From: Paracoccus marcusii
Lineage (GTDB): Bacteria; Pseudomonadota; Alphaproteobacteria; Rhodobacterales; Rhodobacteraceae
NCBI RefSeq assembly: GCF_028621715.1
Contig: NZ_CP117466.1
Coordinates: forward strand, 878,501 to 942,500
DNA: 64,000 bases
Reading direction: 5' to 3'
Below, one piece after another: positions 54,496 to 62,927 of the stretch. The notes under the pieces are model-generated. The model made no database searches. It worked only from the letters and a program-made list of their open reading frames with translations, and was not told the origin of the DNA. Both the position numbers and the translations under genes were made by a program. Numbering within the stretch: the first letter of the stretch is position 1; each line of letters starts with the position of its first letter.

Positions 54496-55187
54496 GCGTC
54501 GCCGGGGGCGGTCAGGGGGGCGGGGGTCTTGGCCTGATACTCGGTTTTCATGCCGGCATCCTCGATCGCGTCCCAGATCGAGGTCTGGCACATGAAGGCA
54601 CGGCTGGCGAGGTTCACGAAGATCAGCGCGCAGAATGCCCAGAAGGCCGGGCCCAGATGGACGGTGGCAAGACCTGCGACCTTGATCAGCGCGACCGCGG
54701 TGCCGATGACAAAGATCTCGGCCATGGACCAGGGGCGCAGCAGTTCGGACCAGCGGAAGGCGACGGCGGCATGGCGATGCGGCGGACGCCCCTGCGCCAG
54801 CGGGACCAGCGTATAGAGCAGCAGGAACGCCCGCAGGATCGGCAGGCCGATGATCATCGCCAGAACCGCCAAGACCAGCGGCAGCAGAACCCCGTCGGCA
54901 AAGGCCAGCGCCACGTCGAACAGCGAGCTGGCATTGCCGAAGCCCATCGCCGACACCTCCAGGAAGGGAAAGAACACCGCCCCCACCAGCAGCACCATCG
55001 AGGTGAAGGCCAGCGCGATCAGCTGCGCGAACGCGCCGTCGCGCGGCTTGGCCAGGACCGTGCCGCAACGGATGCAGCGCGCGGTCTCTCCGACATCCAG
55101 ATCCTCCTGGATATGCAGGGCGTCGCAGAGCGGGCAGGCAATCAGCCCTTCGCCGGTCGACAGATCATATGTTTGTTCGCGTTCCAT
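54492..55187 (-). CDS. pqiA: Paraquat-inducible protein A, first copy
   Basis: A 231-residue inner-membrane protein with two CxxC pairs at the N-terminus (CPLCDALH; CIRCGTVLA, residues ~18-47) and four membrane segments. E. coli PqiA is a single ~417-residue chain of two such units; here they are split into two genes. PqiA is the membrane partner of the PqiB MCE channel. Start chosen at MEREQTYD; an in-frame extension upstream lacks a ribosome-binding site. Confidence 0.85.
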   Translation of the reverse strand: MEREQTYDLSTGEGLIACPLCDALHIQEDLDVGETARCIRCGTVLAKPRDGAFAQLIALAFTSMVLLVGAVFFPFLEVSAMGFGNASSLFDVALAFADGVLLPLVLAVLAMIIGLPILRAFLLLYTLVPLAQGRPPHRHAAVAFRWSELLRPWSMAEIFVIGTAVALIKVAGLATVHLGPAFWAFCALIFVNLASRAFMCQTSIWDAIEDAGMKTEYQAKTPAPLTAPGDA

Positions 55188-55265
55188 GCGCCGAAGATAA
55201 GCCTGACGGCCTGCGGTGCAAGCATGGCGCGAGCGGGCCACGCAGAATTGCACGCAGGCGCGGCG

Positions 55266-57056
55266 CTAATGCCGCGATCCGGCCCGCGCCGCCGATGTCA
55301 GGACGACCTGTCGCGGGCTGTTACCGCCCGCGGAACCGGCCTGGCCAAGCCGGAAGGTCAGCGCCAGGCGATAGGCGCCGGGCTGGGAATTGGTGGTGAC
55401 ATCGCCCTCCAGCTGCATCGAGAACGCCTCGATCAGCTGGCTGCCCAGGCCGGTGCCGCCCGCGGCCTCGTCCGGGCCGGTGGAGTTCACCACCTCCAGA
55501 AGGCCCTGCCCCGGCGTGGGAGAGGTCAACGACACGCGCACCCACGGATCGCCGCCATCCGCCGGATTGCCCGCGTATTTCATGGCGTTGGTGAAGGCTT
55601 CGGTCGTCAGCAGGGTCAGCGGCACCGCCTGGTCGGGCAGCATCGTCAGCGGCTGGATGTCGGTCTGCACCTGCAGGTGACGGCCCGCGCTGGCCGATGC
55701 GGTGGTCAGCTGGGCGATGATGTCGGTGATCAGCCGGTCGGCATAGACCTGATCCAATTGTTCGGCCTGATACAGGTTGCGATAGATCGTGGCCAGCGCC
55801 GCCACCCGGTCCTGGACCGAGCGCAGCACGCGCTTGGCGTCCCGGTCGTCGATCAGGCGGCTTTGCATATTGATGATCGAGGCGATCAACTGAAGGTTGT
55901 TCTTGACCCGGTGATGGACCTCCTTGAGGAGGACGGTCTTTTCGGCGACGGCCTGCTCCATCGCCTCTTCGTCGCGGATCAGGATGCGGGCCATGTTGTG
56001 AAAGGTCTGGCTGACATCTGCGATCTCGGTCGGCGCATCGGCCAGGACCGGGGGCGGGCTGTCGCGATTGCCGATGGCGAAACGACGCATCTGTCCGCGC
56101 AGGACGGTGATGTGACGCAGGACCAGTCGGAACACCGCGAAATAGGCGACCGCCAGCGATACCACCCACAGCGCCACCGGCAGCATGACCGCGCCAAAGC
56201 GCGACAGCTGGAACAAACCGACGCCGGCGATGCTGGGGCTCCAGCTGCCAAGGGCATAGACCAGGCCGGGGACCACCGGGACGACGGTGAAGACGCGCAT
56301 CTCTCCGCTGTTGGCGCGGGTGCGGAAGGTCGCTTCTCCCTGTCCGGGCAAACTGACCAGGGGCACGTCGCGGGGCAGCAGCTGGGCCGGGTCGTCGCCT
56401 TGGCTGGTATCCGCGATCAGCACGCGGCCGGAATTGTTGAAGGTCAGGATACGCGCGCCTTCGGTCCCGAAATCCATCGCGTGGGTCGAACGCAGCAGCT
56501 CCTGCGTCAGGGACAGGGCGGTCAGGCCCAGAAATTCGCGGTCGCGATACAGGGGCTGCAGCACGACCACGACGGGTTCCCGGCTGACCGGCCCCTGGGC
56601 CATGGCGGTCACCGCGGTCATCGGGTTCTGCATGAACTCGCGGACCATGTCGCTGTTCGACAGGTCCAGCTGCGGGTCGTCCGGCCCGGCGGAACTGCAT
56701 TCGACGCGCCCATCCACCGGCACGAAGGCCGCATGGCGATAGGTACCGCTGCGCTGCACGAAATTGCGCAGCAGATCCGAACACATGCCGGGCTGGCCCG
56801 CGCTTTCCAGGATCGCGGGGCCCAGGGCGTCGGCGGCCCCCAATGCGCTTTGCAGCAGAGCCCGCTCTCCGGCGGCGGCCGATGCGGTCCGGCCCAGCAG
56901 CGCGATTTCGGCGCTGCGTTCCGCCTCGCGCGACAGGTGCAGGTTCTGGACAAGAGAGATCAGGCCGATCGGAAGGATCGCGATGGACAACAGCGCCCCG
57001 AGCCGAAACCCGAGACGCCGCGTAAATTCCATCCGTTGGGTGATCCGCCTCAGCAC
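55266..57056 (-). CDS. HisKA_2-type sensor histidine kinase of the general stress locus
   Basis: A 596-residue kinase: membrane segments at ~20-40 and ~285-310 around a ~240-residue periplasmic dCache-like sensor, a HAMP-like linker, then the HisKA_2 block LLKEVHHRVKNNLQLIASI (phospho-His in EVHHR) and an ATPase with N box TEAFTNAMKYAG and G loop GGTGLGSQLI. This class phosphorylates PhyR-type receivers. It lies 10 bp downstream of ecfG in the same operon, so it is the best candidate PhyR kinase (PhyK-like). The start is a GTG at 57056; an ATG at 57032 is also possible. Confidence 0.87.
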   Translation of the reverse strand: MLRRITQRMEFTRRLGFRLGALLSIAILPIGLISLVQNLHLSREAERSAEIALLGRTASAAAGERALLQSALGAADALGPAILESAGQPGMCSDLLRNFVQRSGTYRHAAFVPVDGRVECSSAGPDDPQLDLSNSDMVREFMQNPMTAVTAMAQGPVSREPVVVVLQPLYRDREFLGLTALSLTQELLRSTHAMDFGTEGARILTFNNSGRVLIADTSQGDDPAQLLPRDVPLVSLPGQGEATFRTRANSGEMRVFTVVPVVPGLVYALGSWSPSIAGVGLFQLSRFGAVMLPVALWVVSLAVAYFAVFRLVLRHITVLRGQMRRFAIGNRDSPPPVLADAPTEIADVSQTFHNMARILIRDEEAMEQAVAEKTVLLKEVHHRVKNNLQLIASIINMQSRLIDDRDAKRVLRSVQDRVAALATIYRNLYQAEQLDQVYADRLITDIIAQLTTASASAGRHLQVQTDIQPLTMLPDQAVPLTLLTTEAFTNAMKYAGNPADGGDPWVRVSLTSPTPGQGLLEVVNSTGPDEAAGGTGLGSQLIEAFSMQLEGDVTTNSQPGAYRLALTFRLGQAGSAGGNSPRQVVLTSAARAGSRH

Positions 57057-57066
57057 ACCGCCCGCC

Positions 57067-57633
57067 TCAGCGAGAACTGTAGTTGTTCTGCGCCATGACG
57101 GCCAAGGTCGCCTGGTCGGTCATGCTCAACTCCTCACCCTGTTCCAGGTGCAGCAGTTCAGCCAGCTTGCGGCGCCCGCGATTGGCGCGCGACTTGACCG
57201 TGCCGACGGCGACCTTGGTCATCTCGGCCGCTTCCTCGTAGGAAAAGCCTGATGCGCCGACCAGGATCAGTGCCTCGCGCTGTTCGTCGGGCAGCTTGTC
57301 GAAGGCCGCACGGAAGTCGCGAAGGGCAAGACGCCCGTCATGGTCGGGCCGCGTCGCCTGGCGGGCGGCATGGATGCCGTCGCTGTCGCTGACCTCGCGC
57401 TTGGTCTTGCGGCGCGACGAATAGAACGTGTTGCGCAGGATGGTGAACAGCCAGGCCCGCAGGTTCGTTCCGGCCTGGAACTTGTCCATGTTCGTCCACG
57501 CCTTGACGATGGTGTCCTGCACCAGATCATCGGCCGACGCCCCCTCGCGGGTCAGCGACAGCGCAAAGGCCCGCAATGCGGGCAGGTGGTCGACCAGCTG
57601 GTCGCGCGGATGAACCGAAGGGGAATTGGTCAT
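57067..57633 (-). CDS. ecfG: General stress response ECF sigma factor EcfG
   Basis: A 188-residue sigma factor: region 2 (LRAFALSLTREGASADDLVQDTIVKAW, NLRAWLFTILRN) and region 4 (LPDEQREALILVGASGFSYEEAAEMTKVAVGTVKSRANRGRRKL) match the EcfG (ECF15) group of alphaproteobacteria. It is held inactive by NepR, encoded 55 bp upstream, and released when phosphorylated PhyR binds NepR. The C-terminus ends NNYSSR. The kinase gene follows at once. Confidence 0.95.
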   Translation of the reverse strand: MTNSPSVHPRDQLVDHLPALRAFALSLTREGASADDLVQDTIVKAWTNMDKFQAGTNLRAWLFTILRNTFYSSRRKTKREVSDSDGIHAARQATRPDHDGRLALRDFRAAFDKLPDEQREALILVGASGFSYEEAAEMTKVAVGTVKSRANRGRRKLAELLHLEQGEELSMTDQATLAVMAQNNYSSR

Positions 57634-57688
57634 GGAAATGAAACACCGGAAAGCTTGGGGATCGAGGAACGCCGGGCCGGGAAACGGA

Positions 57689-57835
57689 TCATTCCTGTTC
57701 CTTCAACTTCTTCAGCAGTTCCAGAAACCGATCGGGGATCTGGTCAGTTGCATCCTGCTCATAGACGCGTTTCAGGTTCTCATCGATCTGTTTTTCCACA
57801 GCCGCTCTCCTGCGGTCGTCTCGCTTTGGTGTCAT
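57689..57835 (-). CDS. nepR: Anti-sigma factor NepR (48 residues)
   Basis: A very short gene, start 57835, stop 57689. The protein carries the NepR core: VEKQIDENLKRVYEQ, then a linker, then IPDRFLELLKKLKEQE, i.e. the two helices that bind EcfG or the sigma-like domain of PhyR. The basic N-terminus (MTPKRDDRRR) is typical. It lies between ecfG and the divergent phyR, exactly where alphaproteobacterial nepR genes are found. First gene of the nepR-ecfG-kinase operon. Confidence 0.93.
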   Translation of the reverse strand: MTPKRDDRRRAAVEKQIDENLKRVYEQDATDQIPDRFLELLKKLKEQE

Positions 57836-57874
57836 ATTCGTGTCAGTCCCGACAAACTTGTGCGCACAGCATGC

Positions 57875-57900
57875 AACCGATAGGGGGTTCAGTTGGTTCC
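57875..57900 (-). promoter_or_regulatory. EcfG-type promoter of nepR-ecfG
   Basis: On the minus strand GGAAC (57900-57896), 18 bases, GTT (57877-57875); read against the consensus GGAAC-N16/17-CGTT this is GGAAC-N17-GGTT, one mismatch. It ends 39 bases before the nepR start. It implies positive autoregulation of the stress sigma factor, as known in other alphaproteobacteria. Confidence 0.72.
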
Positions 57901-57930
57901 CTGCAATACGCGATTTAAGAGGACTGTGTA

Positions 57931-58734
57931 ATGACTGTTGCCGATCTGGCCCAATCCATCGGGCGCGAGCTTCCGTTTCTGCGTCGCTATGCGCGCGCCC
58001 TGACCGGCAGCCAGCGCGCCGGCGACAATTATGCAGCCGCCACGCTGGAGGCGATCCTGACCGATCGCAGCGTTCTGGACGGCGAAGACGACCTGCGCAT
58101 CGCGCTGTTCAAGACGTTCCACGTGATCTGGCAAAGCTCGGGCCAGCCGGTGGACGATGCCGAGATGTCCGAACGTGAACGCCGGGCCCAAGGCCATCTG
58201 CGCGGCCTGACGCCGAATTCGCGCGAGGCCCTGTTGCTGCGCACGATCGAGGAGCTGCGCGCCGACCAGATCGCCCGCGTGATGCAGATCGAGGCCGCCG
58301 AGGCGGAGGAACTGGTCCAGATCGCGCTGAACGAGATGGGCCAGGCGCTGCGCGGCAAGGTCATGGTCATCGAGGATGAGATGATCATCGCGATGGACCT
58401 GAAGGGCATCGTCCAGGCGATGGGCCATGACGTCACCGGCGTCGCCCGCACCCACACCGCCGCGATCGAACTGGCCGGCAAGCACCGTCCCGACCTGATC
58501 CTGGCCGACATCCAGCTGGCCGACGGATCGTCGGGCGTCGATGCCGTCAACGAGCTGCTGGGCAGCATGGGCGACATCCCTGTGATCTTCATCACCGCCT
58601 TCCCGGAACGCTTGCTGACGGGCGACCGACCGGAGCCGGCCTTCCTGATCTCCAAGCCCTACAGCGAGGAGCAGGTGCGTTCGGCGGTCAGCCAGGCGAT
58701 GTTCTTTGCCTCGACCGAGGGCCTGAACGCCTGA
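57931..58734 (+). CDS. phyR: General stress response regulator PhyR
   Basis: A 267-residue protein: residues ~1-135 mimic an ECF sigma factor (sigma2/sigma4-like helices), residues ~142-260 form a receiver domain with phosphoacceptor Asp193 (LADIQLADG), Lys242 (ISKPYS) and the FITAFPERLLTG motif typical of PhyR. On phosphorylation the sigma-like half sequesters NepR and frees EcfG. It is divergent from nepR; AAGAGGA lies seven bases before its ATG. Confidence 0.96.
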   Translation: MTVADLAQSIGRELPFLRRYARALTGSQRAGDNYAAATLEAILTDRSVLDGEDDLRIALFKTFHVIWQSSGQPVDDAEMSERERRAQGHLRGLTPNSREALLLRTIEELRADQIARVMQIEAAEAEELVQIALNEMGQALRGKVMVIEDEMIIAMDLKGIVQAMGHDVTGVARTHTAAIELAGKHRPDLILADIQLADGSSGVDAVNELLGSMGDIPVIFITAFPERLLTGDRPEPAFLISKPYSEEQVRSAVSQAMFFASTEGLNA

Positions 58735-58744
58735 GGATAAGAAC

Positions 58745-58774
58745 AGGGGCGCCCCGGACCGGGCGCCCCTTTCA
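58745..58774 (+). terminator. Terminator of phyR
   Basis: A 10 bp stem AGGGGCGCCC / GGGCGCCCCT (58745-58754 with 58761-58770) followed by TTCA. It reaches the end of the convergent YihY gene at 58772. Confidence 0.72.
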
Positions 58775-59674
58775 CTTTGCCTTCTCTGCCAGCAGTTCGT
58801 CAAAGCCGCGCCGTGCCTCGCGTGCCGCCCGCATCCGGCGACGCCGCGCCAGTTCGACATTGATCAGCGCACCCAACAGCACCGAGAACCCCGCCAGATA
58901 GAACCACATCAACAGTGCCACCACGGTCCCGATCGATCCGTAGATGCGGTTGTAGCTGTTAAAGCTGCCCAGATAGGCGGAAAAGGCGATCGACCCCGCC
59001 GACCACAGCACGGCCGCGAACAGCGCCCCCCAGGTGAAGATCGGCGTCCGCGGCGTCTTGACGTTGGGACCATAGCGATACAGCACCCCGATGGTCACGA
59101 TCACCAGCAGGAACATCCCCGCCCAAGGCAGCACCGTCAGCAACGATGCCCGCACGGGCGCAAAGACCAGGAAGTTCAGCAGCACCGGCACCACGACGAT
59201 CGTCGCCAGCCCTGCAAGGGAGATCCCGACGATCACCAACGTCAGCGCATAGGCCAGCACGAAGCCGAAGATCGTCGAATGCGCCCGCACCCCATAGGCG
59301 GCGTTCAAACCGCGGATCAGGGCGTCCACCCCCGCCCGCGCCGCGACGGTGGCGATCATGAACGACACGAACGACGTCCACCCGACCGAGGTCTGGCCAT
59401 TCTGCGTCAGCGTGGTCACCTGGTCGTCGACGATGTCGGACGCGCCGTCCGGCAGGAATTCATGCGCGACGTCCAGATAGGTCAGGACGACCATCGGGTC
59501 GAACCACAGGCTCCACAGCGCGATGATCGCGGCCAGTCCGGGAAACACCGCGAACATCGCATAGAACGCGACGCCCGCCGCGATCAGCGTCATGTGGGTC
59601 TTGTCCATCCGTTCGAAGATGGCGCCCCAGAATGATCCCAGATCCCGCAGCCAGTCCAGCATCCCGCCCCGCAT
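58772..59674 (-). CDS. YihY/BrkB family inner-membrane protein
   Basis: A 300-residue membrane protein with six hydrophobic segments. The family motif region AAGVAFYAMFAVFPGLAA (~32-49) and the later SFNSYNRIYGSIGTVVALLMWFYLAG (broken as YGSIGTVV-ALLMWFY) are clear. The C-terminus is basic (RRRRMRAAREARRG). YihY proteins were once called tRNA-processing ribonuclease BN by mistake; their real function is unknown. Confidence 0.87.
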   Translation of the reverse strand: MRGGMLDWLRDLGSFWGAIFERMDKTHMTLIAAGVAFYAMFAVFPGLAAIIALWSLWFDPMVVLTYLDVAHEFLPDGASDIVDDQVTTLTQNGQTSVGWTSFVSFMIATVAARAGVDALIRGLNAAYGVRAHSTIFGFVLAYALTLVIVGISLAGLATIVVVPVLLNFLVFAPVRASLLTVLPWAGMFLLVIVTIGVLYRYGPNVKTPRTPIFTWGALFAAVLWSAGSIAFSAYLGSFNSYNRIYGSIGTVVALLMWFYLAGFSVLLGALINVELARRRRMRAAREARRGFDELLAEKAK

Positions 59675-59722
59675 CCCTTTTCGTCAGCATGGTCCGCGAA
59701 ACCGGCCCGCGCAAGACCGCCG

Positions 59723-60430
59723 TCAGGTCGTGGCGAAGCGCGCCCAGACCGAATCCTCGCCCAGCTTGGCCACGAATTGGGCATGGGCCTGCGCCTCGTC
59801 CGGGGTCAGTCGGGGCGGCAGGGGGCGGGGACGCGCGGCGCGCGGGCGCATCTGGCCATCGGGGCTGCGGGCAGCGTCGTCCTGTGCACCGGGCTTGTCC
59901 AAGACCAGGTCGGGCTGGCGGCCACCGATCAGTTCCAGATAGACCTCGGCCAGCAGTTCGCTGTCCAGCAAGGCGCCGTGCAGCTCGCGACCCGAATTGT
60001 CCACGCCGAAGCGGCGGCACAGCGCATCCAGCGTCGCGGGCGATCCGGGAAACTTCTCGCGTGCCAGCATCAGCGTGTCCAGCGCCCGCGACCATGGCAG
60101 CGGCTTGTGCCCCGCGCGTTTCAGTTCGGCGTTCAGGAATTTCATGTCGAAGCTGGCATTGTGGATCACCAGCTTGGCGTCGTCGGCGATGAAGTCCATG
60201 AAATCATTGACGATCGCTGCGAATTTCGGCTTGTCGCGCAGAAAGTCGTCGCCCAGGCCGTGGACGTCGAACGCCTCCTTGGGCATCGACCGTTCGGGGT
60301 TGATGTAGACGTGGAAGGTGCGCCCGGTGGGCAGGTGGTTCATCAGCTCCAGCGCGCCGATCTCGACGATGCGGTCGGCACCCTCGGCATCGAAGCCGGT
60401 GGTTTCGGTGTCCAGGACGATCTCACGCAT
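59723..60430 (-). CDS. dnaQ: DNA polymerase III epsilon subunit (proofreading exonuclease)
   Basis: A 235-residue DEDD exonuclease: motif I LDTETTG near the N-terminus, motif II NASFDMKFLNAEL, motif III HGALLDSELLAEVYLEL. The C-terminal tail (~residues 175-235) is Pro/Arg-rich, the region that binds the polymerase alpha subunit. Start at the ATG 60428-60430, which overlaps the coaE stop; the TTG three codons earlier is less likely. It proofreads the replicative polymerase. Gene order aroE-coaE-dnaQ is typical next to alphaproteobacterial origins. Confidence 0.94.
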   Translation of the reverse strand: MREIVLDTETTGFDAEGADRIVEIGALELMNHLPTGRTFHVYINPERSMPKEAFDVHGLGDDFLRDKPKFAAIVNDFMDFIADDAKLVIHNASFDMKFLNAELKRAGHKPLPWSRALDTLMLAREKFPGSPATLDALCRRFGVDNSGRELHGALLDSELLAEVYLELIGGRQPDLVLDKPGAQDDAARSPDGQMRPRAARPRPLPPRLTPDEAQAHAQFVAKLGEDSVWARFATT

Positions 60431-61010
60431 GGGGGGCAACCTCGTTCACGATGCGGGCGACGGCGGCACGGGCGCCATCCAGGCTGTCGGTCGGAATGAT
60501 CCAGTCGGCGCGCGCACGCTTGTCCGCGTCGGGCATCTGGCGCGCCAGGATCATGGCCAGCGTATCGCGCGTCATGCCCGGACGCGCAAGCACGCGGGCC
60601 GCCTGAGTGGCAGAATTGGTCGACACCACCGCGACCCCGTCCAGATCGGGGGGATGCGCGCTTTCGAACAGCAGGGGGATGTCCAGGACAACCAGGGGTG
60701 CGCCCACATGTCGCGCCAGGAAATCCTGCCTGTCCCGTGCGACCAGGGGGTGGACGATCCCCTCCAGCCGCGCCAGTGCGGCAGGGTCGGCGGCAAGTGC
60801 GGTCCTCAGCGCGCCCCGGTCGATTCCGCCCTGAACCAAGGCCGTGGGAAAGGCGGCGGCGACCGGCGCCACGGCCGATCCGCCCGGGGCATACAGACGA
60901 TGGACGGCCTGATCCGCGTCCCAGACCGGGTGACCAAGATCGCGGAACATCTGTGCCGTGGTCGATTTGCCCATGCCGATGCTGCCGGTCAGGCCAAGAC
61001 GAAAGGTCAT
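60423..61010 (-). CDS. coaE: Dephospho-CoA kinase
   Basis: A 195-residue P-loop kinase for the last step of CoA synthesis: GLTGSIGMGKST (~6-17), WDADQAVHRLY, and the VVSTNSATQAARVLAR segment near the lid region. It overlaps aroE by 4 bp upstream and dnaQ by 8 bp downstream, so all three are translated in tandem. Confidence 0.94.
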   Translation of the reverse strand: MTFRLGLTGSIGMGKSTTAQMFRDLGHPVWDADQAVHRLYAPGGSAVAPVAAAFPTALVQGGIDRGALRTALAADPAALARLEGIVHPLVARDRQDFLARHVGAPLVVLDIPLLFESAHPPDLDGVAVVSTNSATQAARVLARPGMTRDTLAMILARQMPDADKRARADWIIPTDSLDGARAAVARIVNEVAPHA

Positions 61011-61873
61011 TCCAGCGCGACCCGCCGCGCCTCGTCGTCGACATCGGGGCGCTGGCCGAACCAGCGTTCAAAGCCTGGGGCCGCCTGGTGCAGCAGCATT
61101 CCCAGACCATCGACCACGCGGCATCCGCGGGCCTGCGCCTCGCTCAGGAAGGGGGTCATCAGCGGGGTATAGACCAGGTCTGTGACCAAGGCGCCGGGCG
61201 ACAGCGCGTCCAGTGGCACCCGCAGCGGCTGTTTTCCATCCATCCCAAGCGAGGTGGCGTTGACGACGGTGGATGCGCCTTCCAGCATGTTGCCGACCTG
61301 GGCCCAGTCATAGACGACCAGCCGCGCCCCGAACTCTGCCTTGATCTGTTCCGCCCGCAGCCGCGTCCGGTTGGCGATGCGCAACTCCTTGACGCCGCTG
61401 TCCAGCAGGGATGCGACCACCGCGCGTGCCGCACCCCCCGCACCGATCACCGCGGCGGGGCCCAGATCGGGCTGCCAGTCGGGTTCGTTCTGCCGCAGGT
61501 TCGCGATGAAGCCATAGCCGTCGGTATTGTCGGCATGGATCTTGCCGTCGGGGCGAAAGATCAGCGTGTTGGCGGCACCGATCAGGGCCGCGCGGTCCGT
61601 GACCGTGTCGGCCAGCGTCAGGACCGCCTCCTTGTGGGGAATGGTGACATTGGCGCCGACGAAACCGGCACGCGGCAGGATGCGCAGAACCTCGGCCAGA
61701 TGTTCGGGCATTACCGGGATCGGCACGTAATGGCCGGGCAGGCCATAGCGGGCCAACCAATGTCCGTGCAGGCGCGGAGAGCGCGAATGCGCGATGGGCA
61801 TGCCGATCACGCCGGCCAGGGGCGCGTGGGTGATCTGGCTGGCGGGCAGGTCGTCTTGCATCGGCTTGATCAT
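61007..61873 (-). CDS. aroE: Shikimate dehydrogenase
   Basis: A 288-residue NADPH-dependent dehydrogenase of the shikimate pathway: the shikimate-binding AHSRSPRLHGHWL, catalytic NVTIPHKE, NTDGYGF, and the nucleotide-binding GAGGAARAV loop are all present. The start at 61873 (MIKPMQDD) is chosen; a GTG one codon upstream cannot be excluded. It reads away from the putative origin. Confidence 0.94.
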   Translation of the reverse strand: MIKPMQDDLPASQITHAPLAGVIGMPIAHSRSPRLHGHWLARYGLPGHYVPIPVMPEHLAEVLRILPRAGFVGANVTIPHKEAVLTLADTVTDRAALIGAANTLIFRPDGKIHADNTDGYGFIANLRQNEPDWQPDLGPAAVIGAGGAARAVVASLLDSGVKELRIANRTRLRAEQIKAEFGARLVVYDWAQVGNMLEGASTVVNATSLGMDGKQPLRVPLDALSPGALVTDLVYTPLMTPFLSEAQARGCRVVDGLGMLLHQAAPGFERWFGQRPDVDDEARRVALE

Positions 61874-61949
61874 CACATGGCGTCTTTCTGTGCAGACTAG
61901 GCACACGGACGGCGTGGCGAAAGCCCCTGTCGGCATCTGGCGGTATATC

Positions 61950-62345
61950 CGTGGCGGATCGGGCAGGCACGCTGTGGACAAATCCTCGGAGGAATCGGTG
62001 CCGGGGTTGGTGGCAACCCGCGTCAATCCCCTGCCTGTCCTGATTTGCCCTTGGAACAAAACAGAAACAGCAGGGCGTTTTCCACAGGGGGACGAATCGG
62101 GCGTCCCGATCGGGCGGCCTGTGGAGGAATCAGCGGCCAAATCATTATCCGCAAAGTTATCCACATATGATCACTTTGTTTACAAACGGTTTTCAGGTCG
62201 GCTTGCCGCTTTCGCACATGCTTGTCCACAACGCCCGATTCTGAGGAAATCCCGGTGAACAGAGTCCAATTCCTGCTATCCACAGGCCCTACTTCAACAA
62301 CATTCCTTTCTTTATCTTTCTTATTTAAGAGAAGACCGAAGAGAG
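61950..62345. other. Putative chromosomal replication origin (oriC)
   Basis: The only gap over 300 bp in the window (61874-62353), with no convincing gene. DnaA boxes: perfect TTATCCACA at 62157-62165; TTTTCCACA 62078-62086; TTGTCCACA 62222-62230 and, reversed, 61973-61981; CTATCCACA 62276-62284; TTATCCGCA 62145-62153. Five GANTC (CcrM) sites occur at 61992, 62094, 62127, 62237 and 62262. A pyrimidine/AT-rich stretch at 62291-62340 could be the unwinding element. The neighbours aroE-coaE-dnaQ and hemJ-rho are the usual flanks of alphaproteobacterial oriC. hemE, often next to the origin, is not seen here. Confidence 0.8.
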
Positions 62346-62353
62346 GTTTCGCG

Positions 62354-62800
62354 ATGATCGACGGACTGGCCCTGATTTATCCCTACGTGAAGGCGTTCCA
62401 CGTCATGGCCGTCATTTCGTGGATGGCGGGCCTGTTCTACCTGCCCAGGCTGTTCGTCTATCACGCCGAACGCCGTAGGGAATCGGCCGAACCGGTCGCA
62501 AGCTTCATGATCATGGAACAGAAGCTGCTGCGGCTGATCATGAACCCGGCGATGATCGCCACGTGGATCAGCGGGTTGGCCCTTGTGATGACGCCGGGCA
62601 TCGTCAGCTGGGACATGACCTGGCCGTGGGTCAAGGCGGCCTGCGTGATCGCGATGAGCGTGTTTCACATGTGGTGCGCGCGTGAACGACGGCATCTGTC
62701 GGCCGGAATGGCCCGTGCCGGGCGGTCCTATCGGATGATGAACGAGGTGCCGACCCTGCTGATGGTCGGGATCGTGACCGCCGTGATCGTCAAGTTCTGA
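62354..62800 (+). CDS. hemJ: Protoporphyrinogen IX oxidase HemJ
   Basis: A 148-residue inner-membrane protein with four hydrophobic helices. It carries the HemJ signature: AFHVMAVISWMAGLFYLPRLFVYH (split: KAFHVMAVISW and FYLPRLFVYH), a conserved His in FHVM and a Lys in WVKA, and E-V-P-T-L-L-M-V-G-I near the C-terminus. HemJ performs the penultimate step of heme synthesis in many alphaproteobacteria. GAGAGG lies seven bases before its ATG; it reads away from the origin toward rho. Confidence 0.9.
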   Translation: MIDGLALIYPYVKAFHVMAVISWMAGLFYLPRLFVYHAERRRESAEPVASFMIMEQKLLRLIMNPAMIATWISGLALVMTPGIVSWDMTWPWVKAACVIAMSVFHMWCARERRHLSAGMARAGRSYRMMNEVPTLLMVGIVTAVIVKF

Positions 62801-62809
62801 TCGAAAAGA

Positions 62810-62838
62810 TTGACTCGTGACCGGCGCGGCCTTATCTG
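62810..62838 (+). promoter_or_regulatory. rho promoter
   Basis: TTGACT, 17-base spacer, TATCTG, starting ten bases after the hemJ stop and 90 bases before the rho ATG. A near-consensus sigma70 site that gives rho a ~80 base leader, long enough for the autogenous control known for rho in other bacteria (not demonstrable here). Confidence 0.65.
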
Positions 62839-62927
62839 CGCCCCAACCCCGGCCGTCCGGTACGGGATTCCCTTGTACACCTGTCTGCTCCGTCCGATAC
62901 GTCGCGCGGCCGAAAGTTTGCATCAGA

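Noticed and set aside
57666..57688. A GGAAC on the plus strand between ecfG and nepR as an EcfG promoter
   Set aside because: No CGTT at 16-17 bases, and it faces away from ecfG.
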